A stretch of DNA of 64,000 nt from Streptomyces sp. NBC_01485 (GCF_036227125.1 NZ_CP109435.1:5952001-6016000), one strand, 5' to 3'. Positions 7,939 through 18,197 are shown, numbered from the stretch's first letter. The notes: generated from the sequence alone by a model not told the origin. Program-made: numbers and translations.

Positions 7939-9029
7939 TGGCCGACAAGCAGGACAGGTGGCTCGACCGCGAAACGGCGGAGCGTCTGCTGCGCGGTGAA
8001 TCACCCGGCCACGCTCTCGACGGCGCGGCCGGCGAACAGGCCGAACGGCTCGCGAGGACGCTGGGCGCGCTGTCCGCGCTCGCCGCCGAGCCCCTGCCCG
8101 CCGACGACGAACTCCCCGGCGAGGCCGCGGCCCTGGCCGCCTTCCGCAAGGCCTACGCGGACCGCGCCGACACCGTCAGCCCCATCGACTCCGTCAGCCC
8201 CGCTCCGGGTGCGGCGCTTGTCGTCGATGCCGGGCTCGTTCGTATCGGTGGTGGTCGGGGGCGGGAGGGGGCCGGGAGACGCGCGCGGTGGAGTCGGCCC
8301 GCGCAGCTCGGGCTGGCCGCCGTGCTGGCCGTCGGGATGGTCGGCGGGGTCGCGGTCGCGGCGGGGACCGGTGTGCTGCCGACCCCGTTCGACGACGCGG
8401 AACCGGTGTCGCCCGCCGTCTCGGCGCCCGCGCTTCCCGAGGGTCCGCTCGTCTCCCCGGCGCCGGACGCCTCGGGCGACGACGCGTCCTCGCCGGCACC
8501 GGACGACGACGACCCGGGCGACACAGGCAGCGAGGCCGCGGGCGAGGCCGGGAAGGGGGACGGAAACGCCGACGACCATGCCTCCACGGCCCCGGATCTC
8601 CGTGGCACCTGGCCGGCCGGCGTGACCTCGTCCTGCCGCGACCTGGGCGCCGGCAAGACCCTGGACACCGACCGCCGCCGCATCCTGGAGAACCTGGCGG
8701 GCGGCTCGCAGCGCGTACCGAAGTACTGCGCGGGCGTCCTCGACGGCACCACCCTCCCCGGGAACTCCCGCGGCGACGACCGCACCGGGAAGGGCTCCGG
8801 GAGGGGCTCAGGGAAGGGCACGGGGAAAGACACCTCCGACCGGGGCACCGGGCAGGGCCAGGGCGGGTCCGGACAGAGCGGTGGCAGCGGCGACGGCGAT
8901 GACGACAGCGGCGGTGATCGCGGTAGTGACCGTGGCGGCCATGACGGACGTCACGGCGGCGCCTCCGCTGGGAGCGGCGGGAACGGTGGAAGCGGTGGAA
9001 GCGGCGGCTACGGTCAGCGCCGTCACTAG
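7938..9029 (+). CDS. Single-pass membrane protein, probable anti-sigma or sigma-associated factor
   Basis: A 363-residue protein translationally coupled to the sigma gene (1-base overlap). Residues 1-110 are charged and helical with an N-terminal WLDRETAERLLRGE segment, a plausible cytoplasmic sigma-binding part. One membrane segment lies at about residues 118-140 (LGLAAVLAVGMVGGVAVAAG). The outer part is Pro/Ala/Asp-rich, contains a small conserved block with two Cys (SSCRDLGAGKTLDTDRRRIL ... KYCAGVL) and ends in a long Gly/Ser/Asp low-complexity tail. No zinc-binding HxxxCxxC motif of ZAS anti-sigma factors is seen, so its role as an anti-sigma is inferred from position and topology only. 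Confidence 0.7.
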   Translation: MADKQDRWLDRETAERLLRGESPGHALDGAAGEQAERLARTLGALSALAAEPLPADDELPGEAAALAAFRKAYADRADTVSPIDSVSPAPGAALVVDAGLVRIGGGRGREGAGRRARWSRPAQLGLAAVLAVGMVGGVAVAAGTGVLPTPFDDAEPVSPAVSAPALPEGPLVSPAPDASGDDASSPAPDDDDPGDTGSEAAGEAGKGDGNADDHASTAPDLRGTWPAGVTSSCRDLGAGKTLDTDRRRILENLAGGSQRVPKYCAGVLDGTTLPGNSRGDDRTGKGSGRGSGKGTGKDTSDRGTGQGQGGSGQSGGSGDGDDDSGGDRGSDRGGHDGRHGGASAGSGGNGGSGGSGGYGQRRH

Positions 9030-9433
9030 ATGGTGAACCACCGGACGGAGACGTCGTCGCCCGAGGTCTGCAGCGTGAGCTTGCACCGGTCGGTCGGCGT
9101 CACTCCGTCGCCCTGGACCGGGAAGCCGGTGAACTCGATCCAGGCGATGCCGCTGTCCCCGTCGCCCCACGTGATCGTGCCCTGTCCGCTGAACGCGCCG
9201 CTCCCCGAGGTGTCCTCCACGGTGGCCGTCAGTGTGTTGGCCGTGCCCTTGGTGTTCTCGACCTGGATGTCGACGGTGAGCCCCAGCCCCGGCACACCGG
9301 GACTGGACTGGGGCTGATCCTCCACCGGAGCCAGGCTCCCGACGTTGAAGGAACTTCCGAGCCCGGTGGAACTGGTGCCGCTGACCGGTTGAACGGTCAC
9401 GTTGTTCGCCAGGGTTGCCGAGACCGTAGCCAT
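9026..9433 (-). CDS. Hypothetical beta-rich protein (135 aa)
   Basis: Begins at ATG 9433 with GAGGAGG six bases upstream, and ends at a TAG whose complement overlaps the stop of the preceding plus-strand gene by three bases (convergent ends). The sequence is rich in Thr, Ser, Gly and Val in alternating patterns typical of beta sandwiches (MATVSATLANNVTVQPVSG, VDIQVENTKGTANTLTATVE, ending VSVRWFTI). No signal peptide or membrane segment. I do not recognise the family. It is divergent from the 97-aa gene at 9617 and shares a 183-bp promoter region with it. Confidence 0.6.
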   Translation of the reverse strand: MATVSATLANNVTVQPVSGTSSTGLGSSFNVGSLAPVEDQPQSSPGVPGLGLTVDIQVENTKGTANTLTATVEDTSGSGAFSGQGTITWGDGDSGIAWIEFTGFPVQGDGVTPTDRCKLTLQTSGDDVSVRWFTI

Positions 9434-9616
9434 GACGCCGCCTCCTCGAAGGAGCCCAAGCAGGAGCCCCAGGAGCCCAACAGAAGTCCAACCAGCCTCT
9501 TCCACAAGCGTGTCGCAGCCCGCGCACGCCTGCAACTCGGCTCCGCCCCGGCTCCGTTTGCACCCCACCGGTAGCTCCGGAAGCATCGTGAGCCCATCGC
9601 ACCGAGGAGAGCCGTC

Positions 9617-9910
9617 ATGGCAGACGAGACCGACCTGACGCCGACGCTCGACGAACTCGTCGCGGATTCCCCCGAGTTGGGGACCGCCCTGCAGCCCGAC
9701 GGGATCGAGACCTCCGGCGAGGTCCAGATGTTCCCGTTCCCCTTCTGCTTCCGCTACAGCGGACGCCCGTGGCAGTCGACGTTCATCAACGCCCCCGGCC
9801 CGGGCGAGGCGGGCATGACCGCCGACGGCATCGTCGGCATGCTCAACATGGCCGCCGTACGGAAGGGCTACCAGGCGCTCTTCTCCGTCACGGGCGGCAG
9901 CTGCCCCTAG
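9617..9910 (+). CDS. Hypothetical small protein (97 aa)
   Basis: ATG at 9617 with GAGGAGAG about 8 nt upstream. The first 35 residues are acidic and helical (TLDELVADSPELGTAL), the middle is hydrophobic/aromatic (MFPFPFCFRYSGRPW), and the end is GGSCP. Two cysteines. Unknown family and function. The divergent arrangement with the beta-rich gene at 9026-9433 suggests shared control. A hexanucleotide repeat directly follows the stop. Confidence 0.6.
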   Translation: MADETDLTPTLDELVADSPELGTALQPDGIETSGEVQMFPFPFCFRYSGRPWQSTFINAPGPGEAGMTADGIVGMLNMAAVRKGYQALFSVTGGSCP

Positions 9911-9911
9911 G

Positions 9912-9972
9912 CCGAACCCGGACCCGGACCCGGACCCGGACCCGGACCCGAACCCGAACCTGGAACTGGAAC
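9912..9972. repeat. Hexanucleotide tandem repeat, CCCGGA-type
   Basis: Roughly ten units of a CCGAAC/CCCGGA hexamer run directly after the stop of the 97-aa gene, drifting at the right end to CTGGAA. It is intergenic. Such G/C-rich microsatellites may vary in length between strains. The remaining bases to 10204 hold no gene that I can support. Confidence 0.8.
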
Positions 9973-10204
9973 AGGCCTGACCTGCGGCTTCGCAGATCGC
10001 CGAAGTTTTTTCGGGGCGGGTGTGACGTTTTCGGCGGCCGGGGCGCAGTAACAAGTGAGCCGACTGGTCATCGGCCCTTGCACTGAGCCGGGGTTCCCCC
10101 CGTACCTACGGCTCGTGCGCTCGGCGCGGGCGGGACACGTTCCCCCGGTCCCGCTCGCGCCCTCAGCTTCCACCGGGCCGGGCCCCTGCCGGGCCGAGCG
10201 CCGC

Positions 10205-11068
10205 CTACCAGGACACGACGACCTTGTCGCCGTTCCTCACCTGCGCGAAGAGATCCGCGATCGCCGTCTCGTCCCGGACGTTGACGCAGCCGTGCGACGC
10301 GCCGGCGTAGCCGCGGGCCGCGAAGTCGGCCGAGTAGTGCACCGCCTGCCCGCCGCTGAAGAACATCGCGTACGGCATCGGCGAGTGGTAGAGCGTCGAC
10401 ACGTGGTCGCGGGACTTCCAGTAGACGTGGAACACACCCTCCCGGGTGGGCGTGTACTGCGAGCCGAAGCGGACCGACACCGTCGACACCGTCCGGCCGT
10501 CGATCATCCAGCGCAGGGTCCGGGTCGTCTTGTCGATGCACAGCACCCGCCCGGTCAGACACCGGGGATCGGGCGCGGCGGCGGGCTGACCGCCCATCAG
10601 ATACAGCTCCCACTCTCCCGGTTCACGCGTCATCCCCAGCAGCCGCCGCCAGGTGACGGTGTCCGTCTTCCCGGTCCTCGGCAGCCCGCGCTTGCCCTGG
10701 AAGCCCTTCACCGCCTCCTCGGTGGGGCCGTCGTACGTGCCCGTGGGGCCGGCGTTGAGCCAGGCGACCTGCCGCAGCCGGGCCTGGAGCTCGCGGACCT
10801 CGCGCCCGGTGTCGCCGTGCGACCACAGGACGGCGGCGGGCGGGGCACTGGCGGGGGCACTGGTGGGGGTACTGGTGGCGGCCGGGCCGCCGCTCGGCCT
10901 GTCGTCGGTGGTGGCCCCGGCCGAGGACGAGGCCGACGGCGGGCGTACGGGCCCGTCCGTGCCGTCCGTCGTCGGGGCCTGCACGCTACAGCCGCCGCAC
11001 ACCGTCACCAGGGCTGTCACCAGAGCCGCCGCGACGGCCGGGACGGCGATCGATCTCCGCATCCGCAT
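10205..11068 (-). CDS. L,D-transpeptidase with peptidoglycan-binding domain, lipoprotein-like
   Basis: A 287-residue exported protein. Residues 1-25 form a signal sequence ending in VCGGC, a slightly atypical lipobox. A Pro/Ser/Thr linker follows, then a PG_binding_1 domain (about residues 80-140, GREVRELQARLRQVAWL and EEAVKGFQGKRGL), then a YkuD catalytic domain (about 165-287) with the active-site motif SHGCVNVR. The reaction is 3-3 cross-linking of peptidoglycan stem peptides, or attachment of proteins, at the outer face of the membrane. ATG 11068 is chosen over the much longer open frame because the signal peptide starts there. It is divergent from the mutase gene at 11168. Confidence 0.88.
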   Translation of the reverse strand: MRMRRSIAVPAVAAALVTALVTVCGGCSVQAPTTDGTDGPVRPPSASSSAGATTDDRPSGGPAATSTPTSAPASAPPAAVLWSHGDTGREVRELQARLRQVAWLNAGPTGTYDGPTEEAVKGFQGKRGLPRTGKTDTVTWRRLLGMTREPGEWELYLMGGQPAAAPDPRCLTGRVLCIDKTTRTLRWMIDGRTVSTVSVRFGSQYTPTREGVFHVYWKSRDHVSTLYHSPMPYAMFFSGGQAVHYSADFAARGYAGASHGCVNVRDETAIADLFAQVRNGDKVVVSW

Positions 11069-11167
11069 GCCTGAGATGTTCCCCCCGGATGACGCCTCGC
11101 GAACGGACCGGCATTGTGGTGAGCGGGACCGCAACCACAGGTTCGCCCGGCGGGAGGCATGACACCC

Positions 11168-12766
<1,599 letters not shown>

Positions 12767-12858
12767 CCTGGGCGATTCCTCCGTACGGGTGATCGGGGGC
12801 GGAAATCGCACGCTCCCGGTTACGCTCATGAAGAGTGACCCCCGAAAAGGAGGATGCC

Positions 12859-13440
12859 GTGGCTGTACTGCAACACGAGCTGACGTTGGGCGAAGCCGCC
12901 GACCTGCTCTCCCGTGCACTGCCTGGGCACCGCGTGGAGATTCTCCAGGGGAGGCTCACTGTGACACCGCCGCCGGACGGCTCGCATGCGCTGTCGTTGA
13001 CTTGGCTCATCGAAGCATTCGGAGGCGCTGGGGCCCGGAAAGCTGGGCTCAGGTACGTCCAGGGCATCGGCCTGTGGCTGCCCACGGTGGCCGAGGACTA
13101 CTCGATCCCCGACTTCTCCGTCGTGGACGAGGACTTCCGTGACGCCCTCGTCCAGAAGAACTGCTACGCCCCCAACGTCTTCCGCCTGGTCGTCGAAGTG
13201 ACGTCCTCGAACTGGTCCGACGACCTTGGCCCCAAGGTCGAGTGCTACGCCGAGGCCGGAGTTCCCGTCTACATCGTGGTCGACCGCAAGCACGACGAAG
13301 TGCTCGTCCACCAGAACCCGATCGACGGGAAGTACGACGTGCCTCAGCGCTACAAACGAGGCCAGTCCGTGCCTGTCCCCGAGTCCGTCGGCGTCGCTCT
13401 CGACCTCTCCGTGGACACCCTCCTGGACGGCGACGACTGA
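12859..13440 (+). CDS. Uma2 family (DUF820) endonuclease-like protein
   Basis: A 193-residue protein with the Uma2/DUF820 restriction-endonuclease-like core: VEILQGRLTVTPPPDG, the acidic residue in SIPDFSVVDE, then LVVEVTSSNWSDDLGPKVECYAEAGVPVYIVVD, i.e. the D...ExT...K pattern. The GTG at 12859 has AAGGAGG five bases upstream and is preferred to the GTG at 12835. Family members are abundant in Streptomyces and their targets are mostly unknown. A paralogue lies at 25626-26249. It follows the mutase by 92 nt with no obvious functional link. Confidence 0.82.
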   Translation: MAVLQHELTLGEAADLLSRALPGHRVEILQGRLTVTPPPDGSHALSLTWLIEAFGGAGARKAGLRYVQGIGLWLPTVAEDYSIPDFSVVDEDFRDALVQKNCYAPNVFRLVVEVTSSNWSDDLGPKVECYAEAGVPVYIVVDRKHDEVLVHQNPIDGKYDVPQRYKRGQSVPVPESVGVALDLSVDTLLDGDD

Positions 13441-13470
13441 CTGTCGTACCCCCGTGCGACACTCGTCCCC

Positions 13471-14130
13471 ATGTTCGGCGTCATCGATCTCCCCACCTAC
13501 CTCGCAGGTCTCGTCCTGATCGTCCTGCTTCCCGGGCCCAACTCGCTGTACGTCCTTTCCGTCGCCGCCCGGCGCGGGATACGGGCCGGGTACACCGCCG
13601 CCGCCGGGGTGTGGTGCGGGGACTCCGTGCTGATGACCTTGTCCGCGGCCGGGGTCGCCTCTCTGCTCCAGGGCAACGCCCTGCTGTTCGGGGTCGTGAA
13701 GTACGCGGGGGCCGGGTATCTGACGTGGCTGGCGGTCGGGATGCTGCGGGCCGCGTGGGGGATGTGGCGGGCTCGGGGGGAGCACGGGGAGCGGGGCGGC
13801 GTCGAGGAGGCGTCCGGTGCCGGGGCCGAGGAGCGGGCCTTTCGGCGGGCGTTCGTCATCAGCCTGTTCAATCCCAAGGCGATCCTGTTCTTCGTCGCCT
13901 TCTTCGTGCAGTTCGTCGACCCGGGGTACGCGTACCCGGCGGTCTCGTTCGTCGTGCTGGGCGCGTTCGCGCAGGTCGCGAGCTTCCTCTATCTCACCGC
14001 GCTGATATTCGGCGGGACGCGGCTGGCGGGTGCCTTCCGACGCCGGACGAGACTGGCGGCCGGCGCCACCTCCGCCGCCGGGGCGTTGTTCCTCGGCTTC
14101 GCGGTGAAGCTGACGTTGGCGAGTGCCTGA
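13471..14130 (+). CDS. LysE/RhtB family amino-acid exporter (LeuE-like)
   Basis: A 219-residue membrane protein with about six hydrophobic segments. The N-terminus YLAGLVLIVLLPGPNSLYVL holds the family PGPN motif; the C-terminal half has the second conserved block FRRAFVISLFNPKAILFFVAFFVQF. These proteins export neutral or basic amino acids by proton antiport at the cytoplasmic membrane; LeuE-like assignment rests on overall similarity only. A hydrophilic loop of ~30 residues (106-135) with Gly/Glu repeats divides the two halves. It is followed within 3 bases by the end of a decayed minus-strand gene. Confidence 0.85.
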   Translation: MFGVIDLPTYLAGLVLIVLLPGPNSLYVLSVAARRGIRAGYTAAAGVWCGDSVLMTLSAAGVASLLQGNALLFGVVKYAGAGYLTWLAVGMLRAAWGMWRARGEHGERGGVEEASGAGAEERAFRRAFVISLFNPKAILFFVAFFVQFVDPGYAYPAVSFVVLGAFAQVASFLYLTALIFGGTRLAGAFRRRTRLAAGATSAAGALFLGFAVKLTLASA

Positions 14131-14133
14131 CCC

Positions 14134-14694
14134 TCAGGCGCCGACACGCGCCCGGTACTCCTCCATCCCCTCCATCCCGTCCATCCCCGCCTCGGACTCG
14201 CCCGCCCAGCCCACGTAACCGTCCGGGCGGACCAGGAACACCCCTTCCTCCAGCGTCAGTTCAGTCCAGTCCGGGCCCCTGAGGGGGTCGAAGAGACGGA
14301 CGCCGTCCACCGTGAGGTCCGGGACGCGGTCCCCGGCGCGGAGGGAACGCGGGGTCCGCCTGGTCTCCTCGCTCAGTGGCGAGTGCCGGTAGTTCAGGCC
14401 CAGTTGGCGGGTGGTCGTGCCGCGACGGGCCTCCTGGCGGTGGATCGCCGTCGACAGGCCGAGGACGTACGCGGCCACCGGACGGCACTCCTCCTCGTAG
14501 GTGTCCAGCAGCGCTTCCGGCGCCCGCCCGGCCAGCACCGCGCCCAGCTTCCACCCCAGGTTGTAGGCGTCCTGGACGCTGGTGTTGAGGCCCTGGCCGC
14601 CTGCGGGGGAGTGGACGTGGGCCGCGTCGCCGGCGAGGAAGACGCGGCCGGCGCGGAAGCGGTCCGCCAGGGCCGCGCGGGGGCGGAAGTCCGA
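14134..14694 (-). pseudogene. FAD-dependent monooxygenase (PHBH type), C-terminal remnant
   Basis: The minus strand from about 14694 to 14134 encodes the last ~185 residues of an aromatic-ring FAD hydroxylase: WSSDFRPRAALADRFRAGRV, the flavin motif FLAGDAAHVHSPAGGQGLNT, DAYNLGWKLGAVLAG, then the thioredoxin-like C-terminal region. The N-terminal GxGxxG Rossmann part and the substrate-binding middle are missing: upstream of 14694 the protein likeness stops and a different coding fragment, on the other strand, begins. A 134-residue ORF from a GTG at 14538 could be called but would lack all flavin contacts. It ends with a Met/Glu/Gly-rich repeat (GMDGMEGMEEY). Confidence 0.78.
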
Positions 14695-14838
14695 GGACCA
14701 GGGCGTCGAGCCGCTGCCCGACGAGCGGCGCGAGGGGTACGACGTCGGGGAGCGGGCCCGGCTGATGAGTGACTTCCCGCTGGCCGCACGGGCGGGCGCG
14801 GAGATCTTCGCCGACTACCACCGGCACTTCGAGGTGGA
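14694..14838 (+). pseudogene. Coding fragment of unknown gene between two decayed genes
   Basis: In frame with the codons for GYDVGERARLMSDFPLAARA (about 14736-14795), nearly every third base is G or C on the plus strand while both minus frames read as Arg/Ser-rich noise. The segment (about 48 residues from SEDQGVEPLPDERREG to FADYHRHFE) therefore looks like a scrap of a former plus-strand gene lodged between the monooxygenase and acyltransferase remnants. There is no start or stop of its own and the family is not recognised. Confidence 0.4.
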
Positions 14839-15112
14839 GGCCGATGCCGCCGATGAAGAACGCCGCGTACTCGGGCATCAGCACCAGGTCGAGCAGCGGC
14901 TCGCGCGCCGCCTGCGCGAAGAAGACCTGGACACCGAGGCAGCCGTAGGCGGCGAACTGGTGCAACGTGGGGAACTGGAGCCGCGGCGAGCTGCCCCACG
15001 CCCGGGTGACGTCGCCGCCGCGGCCCGCGTAGTGGTAAACCGCCACCATCAGCGCGGCGACCAGCCGCAGCCCGTCCAGGGCCCGGAGCCGGCCCTCACG
15101 GCGCGCCGGTGA
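14830..15112 (-). pseudogene. Acyltransferase-3 (OafA-like) family remnant with internal deletion
   Basis: The minus strand from about 15112 reads RLRALDGLRLVAALMVAVYH, the N-terminal helix of acyltransferase-3 membrane O-acyltransferases with its His, then continues through TLHQFAAYGCLGVQVFF. Where FVISGF should follow, it jumps to PLLDLVLMPEYAAFFIGGIG, a segment that normally lies far downstream in these proteins. The middle transmembrane part is thus deleted, and sequence likeness ends about 14835. No ATG/GTG precedes the first helix in frame. A ~260-codon ORF from 15049 runs through into the monooxygenase region in a wrong frame and is not real. Confidence 0.72.
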
Positions 15113-15318
15113 CGGCGCTCCCGCAGCGGGGTGCGCCGGTTGCTGCGCCTTGGCTCGCAGCGCCCTCGCCGTACCCCCGGCCGTCGCGCTGCGTGGCGGA
15201 ATCGCTGCGGGGCGGTGATGATTCCGGGACCGGTCCCGCTACGGGTCCCGCTCCTTGGACAGGCACGGCGTGCCATGTGTGGTCCGTGGTATCCGTGAAA
15301 GACAGGAAGAAGTGTGGG

Positions 15319-15338
15319 CGCCGATTGAAAAATCGGCG
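15319..15338. repeat. Perfect 8-bp stem with GAAA tetraloop
   Basis: CGCCGATT-GAAA-AATCGGCG (15319-15338) is a compact perfect hairpin in an unusually A/T-rich intergenic stretch (about 15290-15440). It lies ~120 bases upstream of the amidohydrolase start and could be a terminator of the decayed upstream gene or a structured leader. The rest of 15113-15457 shows no gene. Confidence 0.6.
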
Positions 15339-15457
15339 AAGTTTACCCATCCTCAATAGCAGCCATGCGCCGCGCGGCCGACTTTTCTTCGCCTGACGGG
15401 TTGAAGTTTTGTTGATCGTAGGTCGGTTGACCGCTCCGGCGTCCTACCCTTCAGAGG

Positions 15458-16741
15458 GTGAAGAACCTGATGTTCCGAGAGTCCGAGGCCGATCCTTCAG
15501 GGGAAGACGCGCTCCCCGGTGCCCAGCCGGTCGCCCTTCCCGGCACCCTGCCGGAGGCGCTGCGCGCGGAACTCGTGGCCTTCCGCCGCGACCTGCACAT
15601 GCACCCCGAGCTCGGTAACCAGGAGTTCCGTACGACGGCCGCGATCAAGGCCCGCCTCGAGAGGGCGGGGCTGAAGCCCCGTGTGCTCGCCATCGGGACC
15701 GGCCTCATCTGCGACATCGGGGCGGTGGGCGGACAGGACGGCGGGGCCGACGGCGTTCCCGTGCTCGCGATGCGCGCCGACATCGACGCGCTGCCCATCC
15801 CGGACACGAAGATCGAGAGCGCGTACCGGTCCACCGTGCCCGGCCGCGCGCACGCCTGCGGCCACGACGTGCACACCACCGTCGTCCTCGGCGCCGGTCT
15901 CGTCCTCGCGGAACTGCACCGGCAGGGGCGGCTGCCCCGGCCCGTGCGGCTGATCTTCCAGCCCGCCGAGGAGGTGCTGCCCGGCGGCGCCGCCGACGCC
16001 ATCGAGTGCGGGGCGCTGGACGGCGTCGGCCGGATCATCGCCGTGCACTGCGACCCGCGCGTCGACGCGGGCCGGGTCGGGCTGCGGGCAGGCGCCATCA
16101 CCTCGGCCTGCGACCGGCTGGAGATCTCCCTCGACGGCCCCGGCGGCCACACCGCCCGCCCCCACCTGACGACCGACCTCGTCACCGCCGCCGCCCGGGT
16201 CGTCACCGACGTCCCCGCGCTGGTCGGCCGGCGCGTCGACACGCGTGCCGGGCTCGCCGTCACCTGGGGCCGGATCGAGAGCGGGCACGCGCCGAACGTG
16301 ATCCCGCAGCACGCCGAGCTCTCCGGGACCGTCCGCTGCCTGGACCTCGAGGCGTGGCGGCAGGCCCCGGACATCGTCGTCGCGGCGATCGACGAGGTCG
16401 CCAACCTGCACCGGGCCAAGTCGGAGATCAACTACGTGCGCGGCGTCCCGCCCGTCGTCAACGACGCCGACGTCACCGGGCTGCTGCGGGACGCCATGGT
16501 CGCCCGGCGCGGCGAGGCGGGCGTGGAGGGCACCGAGCAGAGCCTCGGCGGCGAGGACTTCTCCTGGTACCTGGAGCGGGTGCCCGGCGCGATGGCCCGG
16601 CTCGGCGTCCGCACCCCCGGCGAGCGCACCGTCCGCGATCTGCACCAGGGCGACTTCGACGCCGACGAGTCGGCCATCACCGTAGGCGTGGAGCTCTTCA
16701 CGGCGGCAGCGTTGCTGGACGCGGCGACCCGCGACGAGTAG
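15458..16741 (+). CDS. M20 family amidohydrolase (M20D)
   Basis: A 427-residue cytosolic metallohydrolase. The catalytic domain has RRDLHMHPELGNQEF, AMRADIDALP, the metal motif HACGHDVHTT and PAEEVLPGGA with the general-base Glu pair; the dimerisation domain lies at about residues 210-330, and GGEDFSWYLE holds the late conserved ED motif. Family members hydrolyse N-acyl amino acids or related amides; the substrate is not evident. The GTG at 15458 has no ribosome-binding site but TACCCT (15445-15450) lies seven bases upstream, which suggests a leaderless transcript. A strong terminator follows (16775-16832), separating it from the nucleoside block. Confidence 0.88.
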   Translation: MKNLMFRESEADPSGEDALPGAQPVALPGTLPEALRAELVAFRRDLHMHPELGNQEFRTTAAIKARLERAGLKPRVLAIGTGLICDIGAVGGQDGGADGVPVLAMRADIDALPIPDTKIESAYRSTVPGRAHACGHDVHTTVVLGAGLVLAELHRQGRLPRPVRLIFQPAEEVLPGGAADAIECGALDGVGRIIAVHCDPRVDAGRVGLRAGAITSACDRLEISLDGPGGHTARPHLTTDLVTAAARVVTDVPALVGRRVDTRAGLAVTWGRIESGHAPNVIPQHAELSGTVRCLDLEAWRQAPDIVVAAIDEVANLHRAKSEINYVRGVPPVVNDADVTGLLRDAMVARRGEAGVEGTEQSLGGEDFSWYLERVPGAMARLGVRTPGERTVRDLHQGDFDADESAITVGVELFTAAALLDAATRDE

Positions 16742-16774
16742 ACGAGTAAGCGAGGCCACCGCACGCGAGGCCAC

Positions 16775-16832
16775 TGACACAAGGGGATGAAGGGCGGGCG
16801 CCGGAAAGGTGCCCCTTCATCCCCCTGTGTCA
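16775..16832. terminator. Long inverted repeat after the M20 gene
   Basis: TGACACAAGGGGATGAAGGG (from 16775) pairs with GCCCCTTCATCCCCCTGTGTCA (ending 16832) with one or two bulges and a ~16-base loop. This is a very stable hairpin placed 34 bases after the stop codon at 16741, as expected for a factor-independent terminator. Confidence 0.8.
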
Positions 16833-16917
16833 CCGGCCCGTAATCCCCGGGCCACGCCTGTAACCCAACCCCGGCACGAATCGATAACGGCCGAGGGAAA
16901 CCCCGTTCCCCTCCCCT

Positions 16918-16931
16918 TCTACGCGCGTTAC
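16918..16931 (+). promoter_or_regulatory. Nucleoside-regulon operator merged with -10 of the first BMP gene
   Basis: TCTACGCGCGT (16918-16928) is followed directly by TACTGT (16929-16934), a good -10 hexamer. The left arm and centre match the palindrome TCTACGCGCGTAGA found before other nucleoside genes; the right arm is replaced by the -10. Transcription would start near 16941, giving a leader of about 100 bases before the ATG at 17045. Confidence 0.7.
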
Positions 16932-17044
16932 TGTGCGCCGGAATCGCCACCGGGAACGGCTCGTCGGGGAAGGCCTTCCGGAACGGCGTCACCAAGGGGA
17001 AAGCGGGCCGGTCACGGTGCCGTGGGGACGAAGGGGTGCTTGCT

Positions 17045-18124
17045 ATGCGTCGTAACTCTCGGATCTCGCAGAGAACCAGATTCTCCCGGGCGGCGGTGGC
17101 CGTCGCGGTCGTCGCACTCGCCGCCGCGGGCTGCGGCAAGTCCAGCACCGACTCCAAGGCCACCGACACGGAGTCCGGCACGTACTCGGGCAAGGGCATC
17201 GGCCTCGCGTACGACATCGGCGGCAAGGGCGACCAGTCCTTCAACGACGCCGCCTACGCCGGTCTGCAGAAGGCCGAGAAGGAGTTCAAGATCGGCGGCC
17301 AGGACATCGAGCCGCAGGACGGCGAGTCCGACGCGGACAAGGTGCAGCGCCTGACCCAGCTCGCCCAGTCCGGCCACAACCCGGTGATCGGCGTCGGCTT
17401 CGTCTACGGGCCGGCCGTCAAGGAGGTCGCCGCCAAGTTCCCGAACACCACCTTCGGGATCATCGACGACGAGACCGTCCAGGCGAAGAACGTCGCCGAC
17501 CTGGTCTTCCACGAGGAGCAGGCCTCCTACCTGGCCGGCGTCGCCGCCGCCAAGGCGAGCAAGAAGGCGCACATCGGCTTCATCGGCGGCGTGGACATCC
17601 CGCTGATCCACAAGTTCGAGGCCGGGTACGTCCAGGGCGCCAAGTCGGTCAACCCGAAGATCAAGATCGAGTCGCAGTACCTGACGGAGACCCCCCAGGA
17701 AGGCGGCTTCTCCAGCCCCGACAAGGGCAAGGACGCGGCGAGCGGCCAGATCGAGGCCGGCGCGGACGTCCTGTACCACGCGGCCGGTCTGTCCGGTCAG
17801 GGCGTGATCACCGAGGCCGCCGCCAAGAAGGTGTGGGCCATCGGCGTCGACTCCGACCAGTACAGCCAGAGCGCGCTGGCGGCGTACAAGGACTACATCC
17901 TCGGCTCGGCGCTGAAGAACGTCGGCGGCGCGGTCTACGACCTCGTGAAGTCCGTCGTCGACGGCAAGCCGCTGTCCGGAGTGGTCCGCGGCAGCCTCGC
18001 CAACGACGGCGTCGGCTTCGCCGACACCAACCCGAAGTACAAGGCGATGACGGACGTCGTCGCCGCCGTCGACAAGGCCAAGAAGGCCATCATCGACGGC
18101 ACGGTCACGGTCAACACCAAGTAA
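17045..18124 (+). CDS. BMP family ABC substrate-binding lipoprotein (nucleoside type), copy 1
   Basis: A 359-residue lipoprotein with a basic signal peptide and lipobox LAAAGC at about residues 28-33. The mature part has the BMP/PnrA fold: GIGLAYDIGGKGDQSFNDAA near the N-terminus, then DGESDADKVQRL, NPVIGVGFVYGPAV, ADLVFHEEQASYLAGVAAA and YHAAGLSGQGV. PnrA/TmpC-like members bind purine or pyrimidine nucleosides outside the cell and pass them to an importer such as the one encoded at 19679-23738. The ATG at 17045 has GAAGGGG upstream and is preferred to 17036. It is 64% or so alike, by eye, to the next gene; the two are tandem duplicates. Confidence 0.9.
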   Translation: MRRNSRISQRTRFSRAAVAVAVVALAAAGCGKSSTDSKATDTESGTYSGKGIGLAYDIGGKGDQSFNDAAYAGLQKAEKEFKIGGQDIEPQDGESDADKVQRLTQLAQSGHNPVIGVGFVYGPAVKEVAAKFPNTTFGIIDDETVQAKNVADLVFHEEQASYLAGVAAAKASKKAHIGFIGGVDIPLIHKFEAGYVQGAKSVNPKIKIESQYLTETPQEGGFSSPDKGKDAASGQIEAGADVLYHAAGLSGQGVITEAAAKKVWAIGVDSDQYSQSALAAYKDYILGSALKNVGGAVYDLVKSVVDGKPLSGVVRGSLANDGVGFADTNPKYKAMTDVVAAVDKAKKAIIDGTVTVNTK

Positions 18125-18197
18125 CCACTGAGTAACGCGCCCCAAGCACCCGCACCACCCCCCGGCTACGCCCTTACGGGCGTCCTTGCAGCCCATG

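Noticed and set aside
9912..9972. CRISPR-like array
   Set aside because: It is a continuous hexamer microsatellite with no spacers.
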